A model generated the notes under the pieces. It had not been told where the DNA came from, did no database searches, and was given only the letters and a program-made list of their open reading frames with translations. DNA of 64,000 nucleotides, from contig NZ_BOPH01000098.1 in the NCBI RefSeq assembly GCF_016863655.1, positions 1 to 64,000 of the forward strand, given 5' to 3'. The DNA comes from Virgisporangium ochraceum (GTDB lineage Bacteria > Actinomycetota > Actinomycetes > Mycobacteriales > Micromonosporaceae). This document shows positions 51,839 to 59,850 of this stretch, piece after piece. Position 1 is the first letter of the stretch. Each line of letters opens with the position of its first letter. Position numbers and translations under genes: made by a program.

Positions 51839-52690
51839 ATGACCTTCGAGTACCTGCGCGTCCCCGTCGCCGACGGGGTGGAACTGCACACCGCGGTCGC
51901 CGGCTCCGGCCGTCCCGTCGTGTTGTTGCACGGGTTTCCGCAGACCCACCTGATGTGGCGGCACGTGGCCGCGGACCTCGCCGCCGACCACACCGTGATC
52001 TGCCCGGACCTGCGCGGCTACGGCGCGAGCGACAAGCCGGAGGGCGACTACTCCAAGCGCACGATGGCCGCCGACATCGTGGCGCTCGCCGCGGCGCTGG
52101 GCCACGACCGGTTCGCGCTCGCCGGCCACGACCGCGGCGCGCTGGTCGCGATCCGCGCCGGCCTCGACCATCCCGACCGGGTGACCCACCTGGCCTCCCT
52201 CGACGTGCTGCCGACCCTGGACATGTGGGACGTGCTGCACGGCGTCAGCGCCGCGGTGGGCTTCCACCTGTACCTGATGGCGCAGCCGCCGGGCCTGCCG
52301 GAGCGGATGATCGCCGCGTCGTCCGACGAGTTCTTCGGCCACTTCCTCGACCTGTGGACCAACGACCCGGCCGCGATCCCGCCCGACGTGCGCGCCGCCT
52401 ACCTCGACGCGTGCCGTGGCGCGGTGCCGTCGATCGTCGCCGACTACCGCGCGTCGGCCGGCATCGACGTCGAGTACGACACCGCCGACCGCGACGCCGG
52501 CCGGACCCTGGCGATGCCCGTGACCGTCCTGCAGCAGGACTGGGGCTCGATGCTGGGCTTCGACGCGGTGGCGCTGTGGCGGGCGTGGGCGCCGGACCTG
52601 CGCCACGTTCCCGTGCGGTGCGGGCACTTCATGGCCGAGGAGGCGCCGGAGCTCGTGGTGAAAGAGCTCCGGGACCTGCTGGAGCGCTGA
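51839..52690 (+). CDS. alpha/beta hydrolase, fluoroacetate-dehalogenase/epoxide-hydrolase type
   Basis: A 283-aa alpha/beta hydrolase. VVLLHGFPQTHLMWRHVA is the oxyanion region, RGYGASDKPEGDYSKRTMA precedes the cap, and FALAGHDRGALVAIR places Asp98 as nucleophile with the Arg next to it, as in fluoroacetate dehalogenases and epoxide hydrolases. The His is in VRCGHFMAEEAPE. The function is therefore dehalogenation or epoxide opening. Its neighbour, a BTAD regulator, is divergent by about 60 bp. Confidence 0.9.
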   Translation: MTFEYLRVPVADGVELHTAVAGSGRPVVLLHGFPQTHLMWRHVAADLAADHTVICPDLRGYGASDKPEGDYSKRTMAADIVALAAALGHDRFALAGHDRGALVAIRAGLDHPDRVTHLASLDVLPTLDMWDVLHGVSAAVGFHLYLMAQPPGLPERMIAASSDEFFGHFLDLWTNDPAAIPPDVRAAYLDACRGAVPSIVADYRASAGIDVEYDTADRDAGRTLAMPVTVLQQDWGSMLGFDAVALWRAWAPDLRHVPVRCGHFMAEEAPELVVKELRDLLER

Positions 52691-53695
52691 CTACGGCTGG
52701 AACGGATCCCAGTGGACGGCGTACCGCAGCAGCGACCGGGCCAGGTCCGGATGGGCGGCGGCCCACCGGGTGTCGAAGAGGAACCACTGGTCGTAGCCGA
52801 AGAAATCGTCGATGTACCGGGCGACCTGGACCAGGTGCGGGTCGACCCGCACCAGCGACGCGCCCCTCTCCGCGTCCGCGGGCCCGCCTGTGCCGGGCCC
52901 GGGTGGGTCAGCGGGCCTGCCGGGTTCGGGCGCGTAGCCGGAAAGGCTCGCGTAGCGCCGCATGGCCGGTTCCAGGTCGCCGTCGTGGGGGGCGACCAGG
53001 TCCCGCAGCAGCCGGACCTCGTGCGGCCAGCGGGCCACCGGCGCGGTCCGGAGGTGGCCGGCCAGGTCAGGCAGCGCCACGCCGGGGAAGGACACGGCGC
53101 CGGCCAGGTCGAGGGTGCGGCCGGTGTCCGGGGCGTCCCAGCCGAGGCGCACCGAGAAGGTCGTCTCCGGACCGGTCACGCCCAGCCGGACCGTCCGCAC
53201 CGGCACGGTCGGCCGGAACTCCGCGCCGGGCCCGGCGGCACCGCCGGCGCCGTCGGCCCCGTGGGCACCGTAGGCATCGCCGGGCAGCGGCCACGTGTCG
53301 TGGACCAGGAACGCCAGCCGGTCGGGCAGGGCGGCCACCGCCTCGTCGTCGACGAAGTAGTAGGCGAGGTCGACCTCGTCGTCGTCGGTGCGTACCCGCA
53401 GCGCGTGCGCACCGAGCCGGATGTGGTCGGTGACGTCGTCGGCCTCCACGTACAGGTGCCGGTGCAGCAGGTCGCGGAGCTCGTCGACGGTTGCCGGCGG
53501 TGGCAGGCGCCGCGCCCGCGCCTCCTCGAAGACGGAGTCCAGCCCGTAGACATCGCCGAGCTCCGCGTCGATACGTTCACGCGGGTCGGCCATGTCCCAG
53601 TGGTCACGGAACCAGTCGAGCACGCTGACACCGGGAACGGTCACCACGCGCTTGCTGAGCGGTTCCTGGTCGCGCCACCGGCATACGAGGTACAT
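52691..53695 (-). CDS. protein of unknown function, acidic, actinobacterial
   Basis: A 334-aa soluble, acidic protein: TVPGVSVLDWFRDHWDMADP near the start, HLYVEADDVTDHIRLGAHAL, LAYYFVDDEAVAALPDRLAF, and a C-terminal segment with many aromatic residues (ARYIDDFFGYDQWFLFDTRW, LLRYAVHWDPFQP). A Gly/Ala/Pro repeat (GAHGADGAGGAAGPG) in the middle looks like a linker. No signal peptide or helix. I do not recognise a family. It is convergent with the hydrolase gene (no gap). Confidence 0.7.
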   Translation of the reverse strand: MYLVCRWRDQEPLSKRVVTVPGVSVLDWFRDHWDMADPRERIDAELGDVYGLDSVFEEARARRLPPPATVDELRDLLHRHLYVEADDVTDHIRLGAHALRVRTDDDEVDLAYYFVDDEAVAALPDRLAFLVHDTWPLPGDAYGAHGADGAGGAAGPGAEFRPTVPVRTVRLGVTGPETTFSVRLGWDAPDTGRTLDLAGAVSFPGVALPDLAGHLRTAPVARWPHEVRLLRDLVAPHDGDLEPAMRRYASLSGYAPEPGRPADPPGPGTGGPADAERGASLVRVDPHLVQVARYIDDFFGYDQWFLFDTRWAAAHPDLARSLLRYAVHWDPFQP

Positions 53696-53746
53696 CCGGC
53701 AACTCTAGGGAGCTACGATCCGGCTCGCGTCGTCCGAGGGGGAAAA

Positions 53747-54046
53747 ATGGGTCTGGACAAGGTGGCCGCGCGCCGGCTCGCCGACGAGCACCTCGCCCGG
53801 TGGCGGGCCGGCACGACCTACGCCGAACTGGCCCACCGCGACGAGCACTCGTCCTCCGACGACAGCGAGGTCACCGATGGCGGCGTCACGTACCGGGTCA
53901 GCCGCACGGTCTGGCGGGAGAGCGGCGACCGCGCCTACACCATGTCGGTGACGGTGAGCGAGGCGCGGCGGCGCGGCCTGTTCCGGTCGTCGGTCATCCG
54001 CACCGGCCGCATGCATCCGGACGGCTCCTACACCGACGAGGTCTGA
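53747..54046 (+). CDS. 99-aa protein of unknown function
   Basis: A small soluble protein with a Ser/Asp-rich central segment (HRDEHSSSDDSEVTDGG) and a beta-rich C-terminus, VTYRVSRTVWRESGDRAYTM then SVTVSEARRRGLFRSSVI. GAGGGGGAAAA directly upstream is a good ribosome site. It is followed after 38 bp by a membrane protein gene. No family recognised. Confidence 0.7.
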   Translation: MGLDKVAARRLADEHLARWRAGTTYAELAHRDEHSSSDDSEVTDGGVTYRVSRTVWRESGDRAYTMSVTVSEARRRGLFRSSVIRTGRMHPDGSYTDEV

Positions 54047-54084
54047 CCGGCGGCCTGGCGCGCGGATGCCATCATGCTGTGGCT

Positions 54085-55017
54085 GTGCGGACGATGCGAT
54101 GGGCGGTTCCCGGCCCGGCGGCGGTGACGGTGTGGCTGCTGGTCACGGTCGTGGCGCCGTTGGTGTCCTTCGAGTTCACCCACCTGTGGGAGGAGGACCA
54201 GGACGCGACCCCGGCCGCGATGTGGGCCCTCGCCTCGACGCCGCTGGTCGCGTTCCTGACAGCGGTGCCCGCGGCGCGGCGGCCCGGCGCCCGGGCGGTG
54301 TTGGTCCTCGTCGGCGCGACCGTCAGCGGATGGGTGCTGCTCGCCGTCGCGCTCGCCGGCTGGTCCTGGATCGTTCCGCTCGACGGTGACCTCGACGTGT
54401 TCGCCGTGGCCGCGCCCGCGGCGGTGCTGTCGGTGGTCGGCGCGCTGCCCGGGTACGGCGTCGGCCGGTTGCTGCCGGCGCCGACCCGCCGTCCCGTGCT
54501 CGGCTACGTGCTCGGCCCCGTCGTCGCCGTGGTCGGGGCCGTGCTCGCCCCGTACGTGCTCGGCCTCGGCGCGGAGGACAGCACGGCCACGTACCCGTTC
54601 ACCGGCGGGTACGGCGGCGGTGACGAACCGGCGGTCCTGCCGGCGGCCGGCCGGTACGCGATCCTCGGGTACGACACCGCGCCGTTGCGCCCCGACTGCC
54701 GGGTCAGCGGCCCCGGCGTCGGCGCCCGGCGGGCCGACCCGGTGACCGCCCGGCCGGCCGACTACGAGGGCTCCGCCGACAGCGGCGTGACGTGGGTGGC
54801 GACCTTCGCGGTCCCGGAACCGGGCTCCTACACGGTGACGTGCGGCGGCGACTGGGGATTCACGGTCGGTGACCTGCCGCGGGTCCGCGGGGCGGTCGGG
54901 TCGGTGATCCACTGGCCGCTCGCGGTCCTCCTGCTGCTCGGCGCGCTGCCGGGGTTGGCGATCGTCGCGAACACGGTCCGCCGCCGGCGGCGCGATCCGG
55001 TTCCCGCTACGACGTGA
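54085..55017 (+). CDS. multi-pass membrane protein of unknown function
   Basis: A 310-aa protein. Four or five N-terminal transmembrane helices (AAVTVWLLVTVVAPLVSF, AVLVLVGATVSGWVLLAVAL, VLGPVVAVVGAVLAPYVLGL), then an external domain of about 110 residues with two Cys (RPDCRVSGPG, YTVTCGGDWG), and a final helix (WPLAVLLLLGALPGLAIVAN) with a basic tail. The GTG start is used; an ATG three codons later is possible. Its end overlaps the convergent tautomerase-like gene by 11 bp. Confidence 0.75.
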   Translation: MRTMRWAVPGPAAVTVWLLVTVVAPLVSFEFTHLWEEDQDATPAAMWALASTPLVAFLTAVPAARRPGARAVLVLVGATVSGWVLLAVALAGWSWIVPLDGDLDVFAVAAPAAVLSVVGALPGYGVGRLLPAPTRRPVLGYVLGPVVAVVGAVLAPYVLGLGAEDSTATYPFTGGYGGGDEPAVLPAAGRYAILGYDTAPLRPDCRVSGPGVGARRADPVTARPADYEGSADSGVTWVATFAVPEPGSYTVTCGGDWGFTVGDLPRVRGAVGSVIHWPLAVLLLLGALPGLAIVANTVRRRRRDPVPATT

Positions 55018-55393
55018 CGACCGCGCCGCCGAGGCCGGTACGCCCGGCCGGAGTGGCGACGAACTCGACGAGGACGCCCGCGCGGACCCGCTCGCCGAGC
55101 ACCTCCACCACGGCGTCGGTGACGCCGGCGACCAGGCGGGCCACGATCGCGTCGGCGTCGGGCCGGCCGAACACCGACTCCCGGATGCCGAACGTGACGG
55201 CGGGGGAGGGCGCCGCGGCGGGCACGCCGCCGACCCCCCACCGGTGCGGCGGCACGCCGACCAGGTGCACGTCCACGGTGCCGCGGGCCCACTCGCCGTA
55301 GACGGCGACGACCGCGTCGGTCAGCGTCCGGATCAGCGCCGTCTCGTTCCCGGCGAGGTCGCTCTCCACGACGCGGACGCTGAGGTGCGGCAT
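55007..55393 (-). CDS. tautomerase-superfamily protein
   Basis: A 128-aa protein starting Met-Pro (MPHLSVRVVESDLAG); after Met removal the N-terminal Pro would be the catalytic base of the 4-oxalocrotonate tautomerase/MIF superfamily. The sequence shows two beta-alpha-beta units: ALIRTLTDAVVAVYGEW with VDVHLVGVPPHRW, and DAIVARLVAGVTDAVVEVLG with VLVEFVATPAGRT. It is divergent from a MarR gene with a palindrome between them, suggesting control by an aromatic or phenolic ligand. Confidence 0.8.
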   Translation of the reverse strand: MPHLSVRVVESDLAGNETALIRTLTDAVVAVYGEWARGTVDVHLVGVPPHRWGVGGVPAAAPSPAVTFGIRESVFGRPDADAIVARLVAGVTDAVVEVLGERVRAGVLVEFVATPAGRTGLGGAVVTS

Positions 55394-55425
55394 ACGATCC
55401 CCCGGAGACAGGTTTGACAGCAAAC

Positions 55426-55445
55426 TATCTTTGCAAACAAAGGTA
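55426..55445. promoter_or_regulatory. MarR operator in the tautomerase/marR gap
   Basis: TATCTTTGCAAACAAAGGTA is a 20-bp palindrome (TA-n-CTTTG ... CAAAG-n-TA) 32 bp from the tautomerase start and 17 bp from the MarR start. TTGACA occurs nearby on the plus strand and may be a -35 element. Confidence 0.65.
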
Positions 55446-55462
55446 TTTGGGGGGTCGACGGG

Positions 55463-55930
55463 ATGTCAACCACCGACGACACGGTCCGGGAGCTGCTCCT
55501 GGTGATGCCGAGGCTGGTCGGCCGCGTCAAACGGCTGCCGCCGCCCGAGGAGCTGCGGTCCTTCGACCTGGCGCCGCGGCACCTGTCGATGCTGTCGTTG
55601 CTCCTGCTCGACGGCCCGCTGACCGTCTCCGAGCTGGCCGGCATGCTCGGCGTGGCACCGACCACGGTGAGCCTGCTCGTGGGTGACCTCAGCCGCAAGG
55701 GCGTCCTGGTACGCCGCGAGGACGACGCCGACCGGCGTCGCCGCATCGTCGACATCAGCCCGGCCAGCCGGCCCGCGATCGAGCGGTGGCTGTCACCCGG
55801 AGCGCGCGCCTGGCGGCGGGCACTGGAGCCGCTGACCCCGGACCAGCGGCGGATGTTCGTCGACGTCCTGCTCCGGTACGAGGACGCGGTGGGGAATCCC
55901 GACCGTCCGGGACCGGCCGCTCCGCGGTGA
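55463..55930 (+). CDS. MarR-family regulator
   Basis: A 155-aa MarR protein: LAPRHLSMLSLLLLDGPLTV then SELAGMLGVAPTTVSLLVGD and LSRKGVLVRREDDADRRRRI, the winged helix with the conserved DxxDRR wing. Its stop is overlapped by a GTG (GTGA) that opens a ~25-codon fragment (VTNVVVGVVADPAAAVARAR), apparently the start of a formerly coupled gene whose remainder has been lost. It likely controls the divergent tautomerase gene. Confidence 0.9.
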   Translation: MSTTDDTVRELLLVMPRLVGRVKRLPPPEELRSFDLAPRHLSMLSLLLLDGPLTVSELAGMLGVAPTTVSLLVGDLSRKGVLVRREDDADRRRRIVDISPASRPAIERWLSPGARAWRRALEPLTPDQRRMFVDVLLRYEDAVGNPDRPGPAAPR

Positions 55931-56008
55931 CCAATGTCGTCGTGGGCGTCGTGGCCGACCCCGCGGCGGCGGTCGCCCGCGCCCGTGACGCCGGCACGGG
56001 CTCCGGCG

Positions 56009-56581
56009 TCACCCGCGGTGGCGGCGGCGTTCGATCTGCCGGTCGACGTCGGGGTCCCACTGCGCGGCGTTCCAGTCGTCGGCGGTCGGCTGCGCGGCCA
56101 GCGGCGACGACGTGTCGCCCCCGGAGACGAGGTCGTACCGGTCGGCGGCGTACGGGCGGTCGGGCGCGGTCCGCCCGCGGACCCACGCGCGGGTGTGCAG
56201 CACCCCGGCGACGAGCAGCGCGGAACCGAGCACGCGCGGGGCCGCCGCCGCGTAGACCCCGCCGGGCACGACGAAGCCGGCGGCGAACAGCACGAGGAAC
56301 GCGCCGACACCCCAGTAGCCGAGGTGCCCGTGGCCCGGCGAGCCGTGCTCGCGGGTCTGCCGCACGGCCTGCCAGACCCAGAACGGCACCGTGATCGCGA
56401 GCCCGAGCAGCGTGCCGAGCACCAGCAGCCCGAGGCCCACCCCGACCCCGGTCATCGCGGTGACCATCCGCGGTGCGGGCGCCGCGTCGACGGCGTCGAC
56501 ATACACCGCCGAGCCCAGCACGGCCACGGCGAACGCCACGGCGAACCCGACCACCCGTCTCGTCGCGACATACCACTGCAT
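56009..56581 (-). CDS. four-helix membrane protein of unknown function
   Basis: A 190-aa protein with about four transmembrane helices (VVGFAVAFAVAVLGSAVYVD, VGLGLLVLGTLLGLAITVPF, GVGAFLVLFAAGFVVPGGVY, VLGSALLVAGVLHTRAWV) and a charged C-terminal tail (DDWNAAQWDPDVDRQIERRR). No catalytic motif. The ATG at MQWYVATRR is used. It sits among gene fragments but appears intact. Confidence 0.7.
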   Translation of the reverse strand: MQWYVATRRVVGFAVAFAVAVLGSAVYVDAVDAAPAPRMVTAMTGVGVGLGLLVLGTLLGLAITVPFWVWQAVRQTREHGSPGHGHLGYWGVGAFLVLFAAGFVVPGGVYAAAAPRVLGSALLVAGVLHTRAWVRGRTAPDRPYAADRYDLVSGGDTSSPLAAQPTADDWNAAQWDPDVDRQIERRRHRG

Positions 56582-56649
56582 GGATGCCCCCTCGAATCGG
56601 TGGACAACGATACGTGGTGTCGGCCACTCGACGGTCCGGGATTTTCCGC

Positions 56650-56955
56650 GGAGGCATCTACCTCGTCGGTGCGTTCCGCCCGTGGACCCGCCTGACCGAC
56701 CCGGCCGCGCTGACCCGGCTGTTCCACGACGGCGGCGCCGCCACCCCGACCGTGGAGGCCGAGGACGGCACGCATCCGCTCGCCGACCCGGACGACTGGT
56801 GGAAGATCGTGCTCGGCACCGGGTACCGCGCCACGGTCGAGCGGCTCGGCGCGGCGGCGGCACGGCGGGTCCGCGCGGCGAGCGTCGGCCACCTGCGGTC
56901 ACACGGGGTCGCCGAACTGCGGACGAACGTCGTCTACGCCCGGGCCCGGAGGTAG
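56650..56955 (+). pseudogene. SAM-dependent methyltransferase, C-terminal remnant
   Basis: About 95 codons reading RPWTRLTDPAALTRLFHDGG, LADPDDWWKIVLGTGYRATV and VRAASVGHLRSHGVAELRTN then VVYARARR match the C-terminal part of class I methyltransferases of the UbiE/MenG-like type, where DWW-x-IVxGTGYR is characteristic. The SAM-binding N-terminus is absent and there is no start codon with a ribosome site. Clearly a fragment. Confidence 0.7.
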
Positions 56956-56963
56956 CCGGCGGG

Positions 56964-57181
56964 TCACCCGCGCGCGTCGCGGATGCCGCGCAGGATGTCC
57001 GCCTGGGCCACCGACCCGCCACGCACGTGGAGGCTGGCGCGGGCGGCCGCTCCTGGTCCCACCGGAAGTCGAACTCACGGCGGAACCGCATCCGGTCGGT
57101 GACCGCGGTGGCCGTCAACGCACCGACCGCCCCGAGTACGACGCCCGAGCAGGGGAAGCAGCTGGTCGAGACCGGAGGGCA
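56964..57181 (-). pseudogene. two joined minus-strand gene fragments
   Basis: On the minus strand SGVVLGAVGALTATAVTDRM then RFRREFDFRWDQER looks like the N-terminal helix and basic/acidic segment of a small membrane protein. About 30 codons later another frame reads ASLHVRGGSVAQADILRGIR followed by DARG and TGA, like the end of an unrelated protein. No intact gene spans the region. Probably another deletion scar. Confidence 0.4.
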
Positions 57182-57190
57182 GGCGTGACG

Positions 57191-58366
57191 CTAGCGCGCC
57201 GCGTACCCGATGGGGAGAGTCAGGGGGCCGTAGACCGCCTCCGTCGGTGGGAGCCACGTCGCCGGGGCGGCCGCACGCGGGTCCCGGATCCGTTGTGCCA
57301 GGCGGGGAAGCGCCTCGGCGAGCTCGACCCGGGCGAGCGCCGCGCCGAGACAGTAGTGGATGCCGCCGCCGAAGGTCAGGTGCGGGGTGCGGCGGCGCGT
57401 GATGTCGAGGGTGTCGGGACGGTCGAAGACCGCACCGTCGCGGTTGGCCGAACCGGTGACGGGCAGCACGCAGCTGCCCGCGGGCAGCGTCAGACCGTTC
57501 AGCTCGACGTCGACCTTCGCCACCCGGGGGACGCCGAGCAGCGCCGACGGGCTGTGCCGCACCACCTCCTCGGCGGCGCCGGCGGCGAGGTCCGGCCGCT
57601 CGGCCAGCAGCCGCCACTGGTCGGGGTGGTCGAGGAACGCGGCCATCGCGGTGCCGAGCTGGTGCTGCACCGTCCCCTGCCCGGCCGACATGAGCGTCAC
57701 GACCATCGCCCGCAGCTCGACGTCGGTCAGGTCCTGTGTGGACACGAGCGCGCTGAGAAGGTCGTCGCGGGGTGCGGCGCGCCGCTCGGCGAGCAGGCCG
57801 TCGAGGAACAGGTCCAGGTTCCGCAGCGCGGCCTCGATGCGCGCGCGGTGGTCGGTGACGCTGAACCCGAAGATGAGACCGACGTCGGCGGTCCACCGTT
57901 GCAGGTCCTCCCGCCGCTCCTCCGGGATCCCGACGAACCGGTACAGCACGCGCTGCGCGAGCGGCTCGGCGAAGGCGGCGACGAAGTCGCACTCCTCCCG
58001 CGCGGCCAGGTCGTCGACGAGCCCGTCGGCGATGGCCGCCACCGTCGGCCGGAACGCCTCGACGCGGCGGGTGGTGAACGCGGCGTTCACGATCCTGCGC
58101 ACGCGGGCGTGCGCGTCGCCGTCGGCGTTGAGGAGGAAGCCGCGCATGGTGTCGACGAGCGGCCCGTCGGTGATCCCCTGCAGGGCGAGGAAGTCGGCGC
58201 CGGGCGTGCGCAGGTCGCGCATGGACAGCAGCGTCTGCACCTCGCGGTAGCGCAGCACCGCCGTACCGATCGCGGTGGTGGCGTACCAGTCCTCGTTCCT
58301 GAGGCGGGCCAGCTCCGCGTACGGGTCGGTGCGGAAGGCAGGCCCGTACAGGTCGAGATCGCCCAT
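57191..58366 (-). CDS. cytochrome P450
   Basis: A 391-aa class I bacterial P450. The K-helix ExxR is in GAAEEVVRHSPSALLG, and the heme loop is HLTFGGGIHYCLGAALARVE with the axial Cys. In the I-helix, where A-G-x-D/E-T is expected, the sequence reads LMSAGQGTVQHQL: Gln-Gly precede Thr, so the acidic residue for proton delivery is missing. This may mean an atypical reaction (for example peroxide use or substrate-assisted catalysis). No ferredoxin gene adjoins it. Confidence 0.92.
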   Translation of the reverse strand: MGDLDLYGPAFRTDPYAELARLRNEDWYATTAIGTAVLRYREVQTLLSMRDLRTPGADFLALQGITDGPLVDTMRGFLLNADGDAHARVRRIVNAAFTTRRVEAFRPTVAAIADGLVDDLAAREECDFVAAFAEPLAQRVLYRFVGIPEERREDLQRWTADVGLIFGFSVTDHRARIEAALRNLDLFLDGLLAERRAAPRDDLLSALVSTQDLTDVELRAMVVTLMSAGQGTVQHQLGTAMAAFLDHPDQWRLLAERPDLAAGAAEEVVRHSPSALLGVPRVAKVDVELNGLTLPAGSCVLPVTGSANRDGAVFDRPDTLDITRRRTPHLTFGGGIHYCLGAALARVELAEALPRLAQRIRDPRAAAPATWLPPTEAVYGPLTLPIGYAAR

Positions 58367-58407
58367 GCGGTCACCATAAGGCGCGGTCGCGGCCGCGCCG
58401 CGACCGT

Positions 58408-58710
58408 TCAGCCTTCGGGGTGACGCCCGACCCAGGTGGCCACGCACGCCTCGTAGCCCTCGGCGTCGGCCAGCACCCACCACGCCGGCGCGTGCGCGTC
58501 GGAGACCAGCCGGCCCCCGGCGGCGAGGGCGGCGGCGACGCGGTCGCCGGCCAGGTCGTGCGGCACGGCGACGTCGACGTGCAGGCGGTTGCGGTGCGGT
58601 CGCGGCGCGTCCATCGGTTGCGGGCTGAGGTGGGGACCGCGACGCGCCGGGTCGCGTCGGGACAGGAACACGGTGACGCCGGCGGGTCGCAGGTCGACGT
58701 TGAGCTGCAC
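58408..58710 (-). CDS. VOC-domain protein, short form
   Basis: A 100-aa protein resembling the C-terminal half of larger glyoxalase-like proteins: HRNRLHVDVAVPHDLAGDRV then AAALAAGGRLVSDAHAPAWW and VLADAEGYEACVATW. The normal N-terminal VOC module is absent, so this may be a truncated gene or a homodimer-forming half. The GTG start lacks a clear ribosome site. It lies between the P450 and a cupin gene on the same strand. Confidence 0.65.
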   Translation of the reverse strand: MQLNVDLRPAGVTVFLSRRDPARRGPHLSPQPMDAPRPHRNRLHVDVAVPHDLAGDRVAAALAAGGRLVSDAHAPAWWVLADAEGYEACVATWVGRHPEG

Positions 58711-58757
58711 GCGTGGAACTCCGTGCGGTCAGCCGGTCCGTCATTCCGGTGAAGGTA

Positions 58758-59102
58758 CTACGGGACGTCCGGACCCAGCGGCGTCCGCGTGGCCGGTGCT
58801 CCCGCCGGCTCCTTCAGCTCCACGAAGATCGTGTGGGTGCCGCTGTCGCCGATGTTCTCGCCGCGGTGCTCCTGTGCGCCGACCCAGCGGGCCTCGCCGG
58901 CGGGCAGGTCGACGTCGACGCTCCGGTCGCCGGCGGACACCCGGCGGCGGAAGGCGCTGAGCGTGACCATCACGCTGTCGGGGTGGCGGTGCGCGTTCGT
59001 GCGGTCGCCGGGCCGGTCGCGGTACTCGAGGACGCGCACGCGGTCGTTCTCGAACACCACCGTGTAGAAGTCCGGGTCGGTGATGCAGGGATCGTGGGTC
59101 AT
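58758..59102 (-). CDS. cupin-domain protein
   Basis: A 114-aa single-domain cupin: VRVLEYRDRPGDRTNAHRHP then DSVMVTLSAFRRRV is motif 1 (His-x-His), and VGAQEHRGENIGDSGTHTIF is motif 2. A metal site (His, His, Glu, His) is possible. The ATG has AAGGACG upstream. It is divergent from a TetR gene; overlapping palindromes in the gap imply that its expression is controlled by this repressor. Confidence 0.85.
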   Translation of the reverse strand: MTHDPCITDPDFYTVVFENDRVRVLEYRDRPGDRTNAHRHPDSVMVTLSAFRRRVSAGDRSVDVDLPAGEARWVGAQEHRGENIGDSGTHTIFVELKEPAGAPATRTPLGPDVP

Positions 59103-59121
59103 GGTGGACGTCCTTCCCTTC

Positions 59122-59145
59122 ATGGGACTGCAGTCCCATATGGGA
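59122..59145. promoter_or_regulatory. overlapping palindromes in the cupin/TetR gap
   Basis: ATGGGACTGCAGTCCCAT (59122-59139) is a perfect 18-bp palindrome. TCCCATATGGGA (59134-59145) is a second perfect palindrome sharing TCCCAT. Together they give three alternating GGGA/TCCC half sites between the divergent genes, 18 bp from the TetR start. Confidence 0.75.
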
Positions 59146-59163
59146 TCACGGTACCATGACGGG

Positions 59164-59796
59164 GTGGCGACGCCGTACGAGTCGACCGGCCGGACGGCCC
59201 AGAAGTCACGCACCCGACAGGCGCTCGTCGCCGCGACCCGTGACCTGCTGGCCGAGGGCCACACGCCGAAGGTCGAGGACGCCGCCGAACGGTCCGGCAT
59301 CTCCCGGACCACCGCCTACCGCTACTTCCCCAACCAGCGCAGCCTGCTGCTGGCCGCCCACCCGGCCATCTCGCCCGACACGCTGCTGCCGGCCGACGCG
59401 CCCACCGACCTGCGGGCCCGCCTCGACCTGTTCATGGCCGAGTTCACCCGCTACAACCTGACCTGGGAACCGCAGCTGCGCACGTCGCTGCGGCTGTCGC
59501 TGGAGCCGGCCACTGGGCCGGGCACTGGGCCGGGCACTGGGCCGGGCACTGGGCCGGGCACTGGGCGGCCGGTGCTGCGCCGGGGACGCGCGATCGGCTG
59601 GGTCGCCGACGCCCTGGCGCCGCTGCGGCACAGCCACCCGCACGTCGACGTCGACCGGCTCGCGGTCGCGATCCGCTCCGCCACCGGCATCGAGACGCTG
59701 ATCTGGCTCATCGACATCGCCGGCTACACCCGAGAGGAGGCGGCCGTCACGGTGGCGGCGACCGCACACGCCCTGGTCGACGCCGCCACGTCGTGA
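59164..59796 (+). CDS. TetR-family regulator with (GPGT) repeat linker
   Basis: A 210-aa TetR repressor: TRQALVAATRDLLAEGHTPK then VEDAAERSGISRTTAYRYFP and NQRSLLLAAH is the DNA-binding domain. In the ligand-binding domain, ATGPGTGPGTGPGTGPGTGR, a tandem Gly-Pro-Gly-Thr stretch, interrupts between two helices. The C-terminal part (IRSATGIETLIWLIDIAGYT) is typical. The GTG start follows the operator by 18 bp. It probably represses the cupin gene and itself. Confidence 0.9.
   Translation: MATPYESTGRTAQKSRTRQALVAATRDLLAEGHTPKVEDAAERSGISRTTAYRYFPNQRSLLLAAHPAISPDTLLPADAPTDLRARLDLFMAEFTRYNLTWEPQLRTSLRLSLEPATGPGTGPGTGPGTGPGTGRPVLRRGRAIGWVADALAPLRHSHPHVDVDRLAVAIRSATGIETLIWLIDIAGYTREEAAVTVAATAHALVDAATS
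59506..59565. repeat. five in-frame 12-bp tandem repeats inside a TetR gene
   Basis: Unit CCGGGCACTGGG occurs four times exactly (59518, 59530, 59542, 59554) and once with a single change (59506). Each unit encodes four residues (GPGT-type), so copy number changes keep the frame. It lies in the ligand-binding domain of the TetR protein. Confidence 0.92.
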
Positions 59797-59850
59797 GCTC
59801 GCGCCGGAATCCCGGTGCGGCGCCGGTTCGGCGCGTGCGAGGATCTGCGC

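Noticed and set aside
59506-59565. 12-bp repeats as iterons of a replication origin
   Set aside because: They are in frame inside a TetR gene and encode a regular GPGT pattern; no replication gene is near.
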